The translations under genes and the position numbers were made by a program. DNA of 64,000 bases, from positions 25,956 to 89,955 of the forward strand of contig PNKH01000015.1 in NCBI GenBank assembly GCA_013822345.1. The letters run 5' to 3'. The notes beneath the pieces were generated by a model that was given only the letters and a program-made list of their open reading frames with translations, made no database searches and was not told the DNA's origin. Below, piece by piece: positions 62,008 to 64,000 of the stretch (position 1 is its first letter; each line of letters begins with the position of its first letter). Source of the DNA: Isosphaera sp. GTDB taxonomy: Bacteria; Planctomycetota; Planctomycetia; Gemmatales; Gemmataceae.

Positions 62008-62796
62008 ATGATGCTCATCGACACCCACGCCCACCTGTTCGACGACCGGTTCCGGAAGGACCTGCCGGCCGTCCTCGACCGCGCCGCGGCGGCCGGGGTG
62101 GAGCGGGTCGTCTGCCTCGGGATCGACCGCGACTCGTCGCTCGCGTCCGTCGAGATCGCCAACCGGTTCCCGCTGGTGGTGGCGGCCGTCGGCATCCAGC
62201 CGAACCACGCCGCGGAGGCGCGGCCCGGCGACTGGGAGGAAGTCGTGCGGCTCGCCGAGACCGAGCCGCGCGTCGTGGCGGTCGGCGAGACCGGGCTCGA
62301 CCGGTACTGGGACCGGGCCCCGTTCGCGCTGCAGGAGGAGCTGTTCGCCCGCCACATCGACCTGGCCCGGCGGCTCGGCAAGCCGTTCGTGATCCACTGC
62401 CGGGAGGCCGAGGCGGACGTGGTGAAGGTGCTGCGGGCGGGGTTCGAGAGGCACGGCCCGGTCCGGGCGGTGATGCACTCGTTCAGCGGGGACGCGGACA
62501 CCGCCCGGGCGTGCCTGGGGATGGGGCTGTCCGTGTCGTTCGCCGGGATGGTGACCTACCCGACGGCGCAGAACCTGCGCGACGTGGCGAAGGAGGTCCC
62601 GGCCGACCGGCTGCTGGTCGAGACGGACTGCCCGTACCTGGCCCCGCAGCCGGTCCGCGGGCGGCGGAACGAGCCGGCGTTCGTCGCCCACACGGCGGCG
62701 GCGCTGGCGGGGGTGCGGGGGGTGTCGGCCGGGGAACTGGCCGACCAGACGGCGCGGAACGCCCGGGCGCTGTTCGGCCTGCCGGCGGCCGGTTAG
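62008..62796 (+). CDS. tatD: TatD family deoxyribonuclease/hydrolase
   Basis: A 262-residue metal-dependent hydrolase of the TatD family. Members degrade DNA 3' ends and are linked to DNA quality control. Metal and catalytic residues: DTHAHLFDDRF at the start, VAVGETGLDRYWD, FVIHCREAEADV, VMHSFSGDADTA and LLVETDCPYLAPQP, all intact. The length is usual for the family. The ATG pair at 62008 and 62011 gives MMLIDTH; the first is annotated. A palindrome at 61933-61994 precedes the gene. Confidence 0.95.
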   Translation: MMLIDTHAHLFDDRFRKDLPAVLDRAAAAGVERVVCLGIDRDSSLASVEIANRFPLVVAAVGIQPNHAAEARPGDWEEVVRLAETEPRVVAVGETGLDRYWDRAPFALQEELFARHIDLARRLGKPFVIHCREAEADVVKVLRAGFERHGPVRAVMHSFSGDADTARACLGMGLSVSFAGMVTYPTAQNLRDVAKEVPADRLLVETDCPYLAPQPVRGRRNEPAFVAHTAAALAGVRGVSAGELADQTARNARALFGLPAAG

Positions 62797-62801
62797 GTGG
62801 T

Positions 62802-62891
62802 AGGGTGGGCCGAGCCCGGCTCTGCGGCCGAGTCCCACCACCGCCGACGCCCGGTGGGACTCGCCGGCGGAGCGCCGGCTCGGCCCACCCT
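62802..62891. repeat. Nested palindrome after tatD
   Basis: Outer 15-bp arms 62802-62816 and 62877-62891 enclose an inner 11-bp hairpin (62829-62839 with 62853-62863), so it could form a hairpin within a hairpin between the convergent tatD and lipoprotein genes. Confidence 0.82.
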
Positions 62892-62916
62892 GCGGCTACT
62901 ACGGCCCGCCCCGGCC

Positions 62917-63135
62917 TCAATCGTCCGGGTCCCTCCGGGCCTTCTCCCGCTCCAGCCGCCGCTTCCGCTCGGCGGCCTCGGCCGGGCCGATCTCCCGGGC
63001 CCGCTCCTTGTCCTCCGCGGCGGCCGCCGCCTCGTCGTCCACCTCGACCGGCTGGGGGTCGGACTTGCCGCACCCCGCCCCGCCGAGGGCGGCCACCGCC
63101 CCGCCGAGCACCGCCGCCAGGATCCGCCGTCGCAC
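62917..63135 (-). CDS. Small lipoprotein
   Basis: A 72-residue protein with signal peptide (RRRILAAVLGGAVAALG) and lipobox GAGC (cysteine about residue 22). The mature part is highly charged: an acidic segment (PQPVEVDDEAAAAAEDKERA) then a basic helix (ERKRRLEREKARRDPDD). The GTG at 63135 has Shine-Dalgarno GGGGAGGG six bases upstream; a TTG two codons earlier would leave no space. It starts 22 bases after the DUF1559 gene's stop and is in the same direction, a common planctomycete pairing. Function unknown. Confidence 0.75.
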   Translation of the reverse strand: MRRRILAAVLGGAVAALGGAGCGKSDPQPVEVDDEAAAAAEDKERAREIGPAEAAERKRRLEREKARRDPDD

Positions 63136-63156
63136 GGGCAACCCTCCCCGGGTGGG

Positions 63157-64000
63157 TCAGTACTCCAGGCTCAGCACGCCGCCGTCCGCCTTCTCGGTGA
63201 ACCGCCGCATCTGGGTCGGGTCGGCCCCGAACCGGACGGTCCGGACCGCCCCGTCGCACAGGACGAAGTGGCACACCCCGGGGTGCGACGACCCGAACTG
63301 GACCAGCCCGCCGTTGATCGGGTCGAACGGGGGGCCGGTCACCTTGACATCCGCGTTCGGCCCCCGGTTCCCGGGGGGGAGGGTGGTGCCGGAGGGGACG
63401 GCGGTGTCGTCGTCGGCGGCCGCGTACCGGACGACGTCCGTGTCCCACCCGGCGCTGGCGTACGACTCGTTGTCGTCGGTCGACACCCCGAACTTGTCCA
63501 GCTTCATCCGCTTCTCCCCGGCCAGGGCGGTGGTCGAGGTGCCGTCCTTGATGTCGGCGAACCGGACCACCCCGTTCCCGGTCCGGAGGATCACCCCGTG
63601 CCGGTTGTTCGCGTCCCCGCTCCCCCGCCCGGCGTTCCCGGCGTAGTCCATCTTCGCCACCGGGGTGTTCGTCCCGTTCCCGTACGGGGCGACCGGCCGG
63701 CGGGCCGGGCAGTAGTACGTCTTGACCGGGGTCCGCCGGACGGTCGCGTGGCTGGTGGTGTTGAACAGCGTGCTCTGCTCCAGGTACGGCAGGATCTGGT
63801 ACGCCCAGCTCCACTCCCGCCGCTGCTCCTGGAGCGGGCCGGTGGTCGGGGTGTACGGGTCGCTGATCGAGCTGTCGGTCCCGGCCGGGACCGGGTCGGT
63901 GCAGTTCACGTCGGTGACCGCCGGGTGGCGGGGCTGGTCGCACCCGTCCTTCCCGCCGGTCGGGAACCGGTTGTTCACCTCGTGGTAGTTGTGCAGGGCC
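63157..64000 (-). CDS. DUF1559 (H-X9-DG) pilin-like protein, 5' end beyond window
   Basis: C-terminal 280 residues of a DUF1559 family protein; the first residues, which should hold a type IV pilin-like leader, lie past position 64000. The window edge reads ALHNYHEVNNRFPT, a typical position about 60 residues into such proteins. WAYQILPYLEQSTLFN, KTYYCPARR and ADIKDGTSTTALAGEKRM are family blocks, and the end SSHPGVCHFVLCDGAVR carries the H-X9-DG motif that names the family. These proteins are abundant in planctomycetes and thought to be surface-exposed fibre components. Incomplete only because of the window edge. Confidence 0.88.
   Translation of the reverse strand, partial: ALHNYHEVNNRFPTGGKDGCDQPRHPAVTDVNCTDPVPAGTDSSISDPYTPTTGPLQEQRREWSWAYQILPYLEQSTLFNTTSHATVRRTPVKTYYCPARRPVAPYGNGTNTPVAKMDYAGNAGRGSGDANNRHGVILRTGNGVVRFADIKDGTSTTALAGEKRMKLDKFGVSTDDNESYASAGWDTDVVRYAAADDDTAVPSGTTLPPGNRGPNADVKVTGPPFDPINGGLVQFGSSHPGVCHFVLCDGAVRTVRFGADPTQMRRFTEKADGGVLSLEY

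Noticed and set aside
1..64000. CRISPR array, rRNA genes or intact insertion sequences
   Set aside because: No regularly spaced direct repeats, rRNA signature or transposase with terminal repeats was found on reading both strands.

Overview
The window looks like a chromosomal segment of a Gemmata-like planctomycete (family Gemmataceae). The pointers are very high GC, many eukaryote-like Ser/Thr kinases fused to sensor or repeat domains (WD40, FGE-sulfatase, DUF1080), an ECF sigma factor next to a kinase, a tandem array of TIGR02996 'repeat-companion' LRR proteins, a DUF1559 protein with the H-X9-DG ending, an MfnB-type C1-cofactor enzyme, and numerous perfect intergenic palindromes. The genus is an inference from gene content; no rRNA or other marker is present.

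Layout. 1-3.4 kb: a WD40 receptor kinase. 3.43-3.70 kb: a probable integration scar, made of the tail of a tyrosine integrase (minus strand) fused to the 3' half of a selenocysteine tRNA gene. 3.7-7.5 kb: histidine degradation genes hutI-hutG-hutU, tightly coupled on the minus strand; hutH lies apart at 58.8 kb. 8.0-10.3 kb: a CapK/PaaK-like AMP ligase overlapping a family 2 glycosyltransferase, probably for surface polysaccharide. 10.6-11.8 kb: a serine-hydrolase lipoprotein. 12.0-20.5 kb: the most unusual locus, two paralogous 1170-1210-residue proteins that join a protein kinase to a tubulin/FtsZ-like GTPase region, separated by a toxin-antitoxin-like pair and a membrane-anchored unknown. 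20.6-24.6 kb: an ASCH protein, a di-heme oxidoreductase and a DUF2330 protein. 24.8-28.4 kb: MfnB, small unknowns, a retropepsin-like protease and a DUF885 peptidase. 28.3-33.5 kb: a membrane protein, three coupled coiled-coil/unknown genes, isocitrate dehydrogenase and an Rpn-like nuclease. 33.5-38.7 kb: an ECF sigma factor with a giant kinase carrying three DUF1080 repeats and an FGE-like domain. 38.8-43.9 kb: a Uma2 nuclease, a class V aminotransferase and an M48-like membrane protease. 44.0-49.0 kb: four tandem LRR paralogs. 49.6-53.7 kb: a divergent kinase-FGE fusion, a serine hydrolase flanked by a short duplication, and a lipoprotein. 53.9-56.1 kb: a cytochrome b561/molybdopterin oxidoreductase pair and an exported unknown. 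56.2-64 kb: a zinc protease-like protein, an SRPBCC-epimerase fusion, hutH, an isolated nuoN, a TatD nuclease, a small lipoprotein and a truncated DUF1559 gene.

The metabolic genes (hut, icd, nuoN, tatD) are ordinary housekeeping. The bulk of the DNA is signalling and surface biology: five kinase or kinase-like proteins, one ECF sigma factor and several exported hydrolases. Gene starts were chosen by Shine-Dalgarno match, family N-terminus and overlap with the upstream gene. No rRNA, complete tRNA, CRISPR array or intact insertion sequence was seen.
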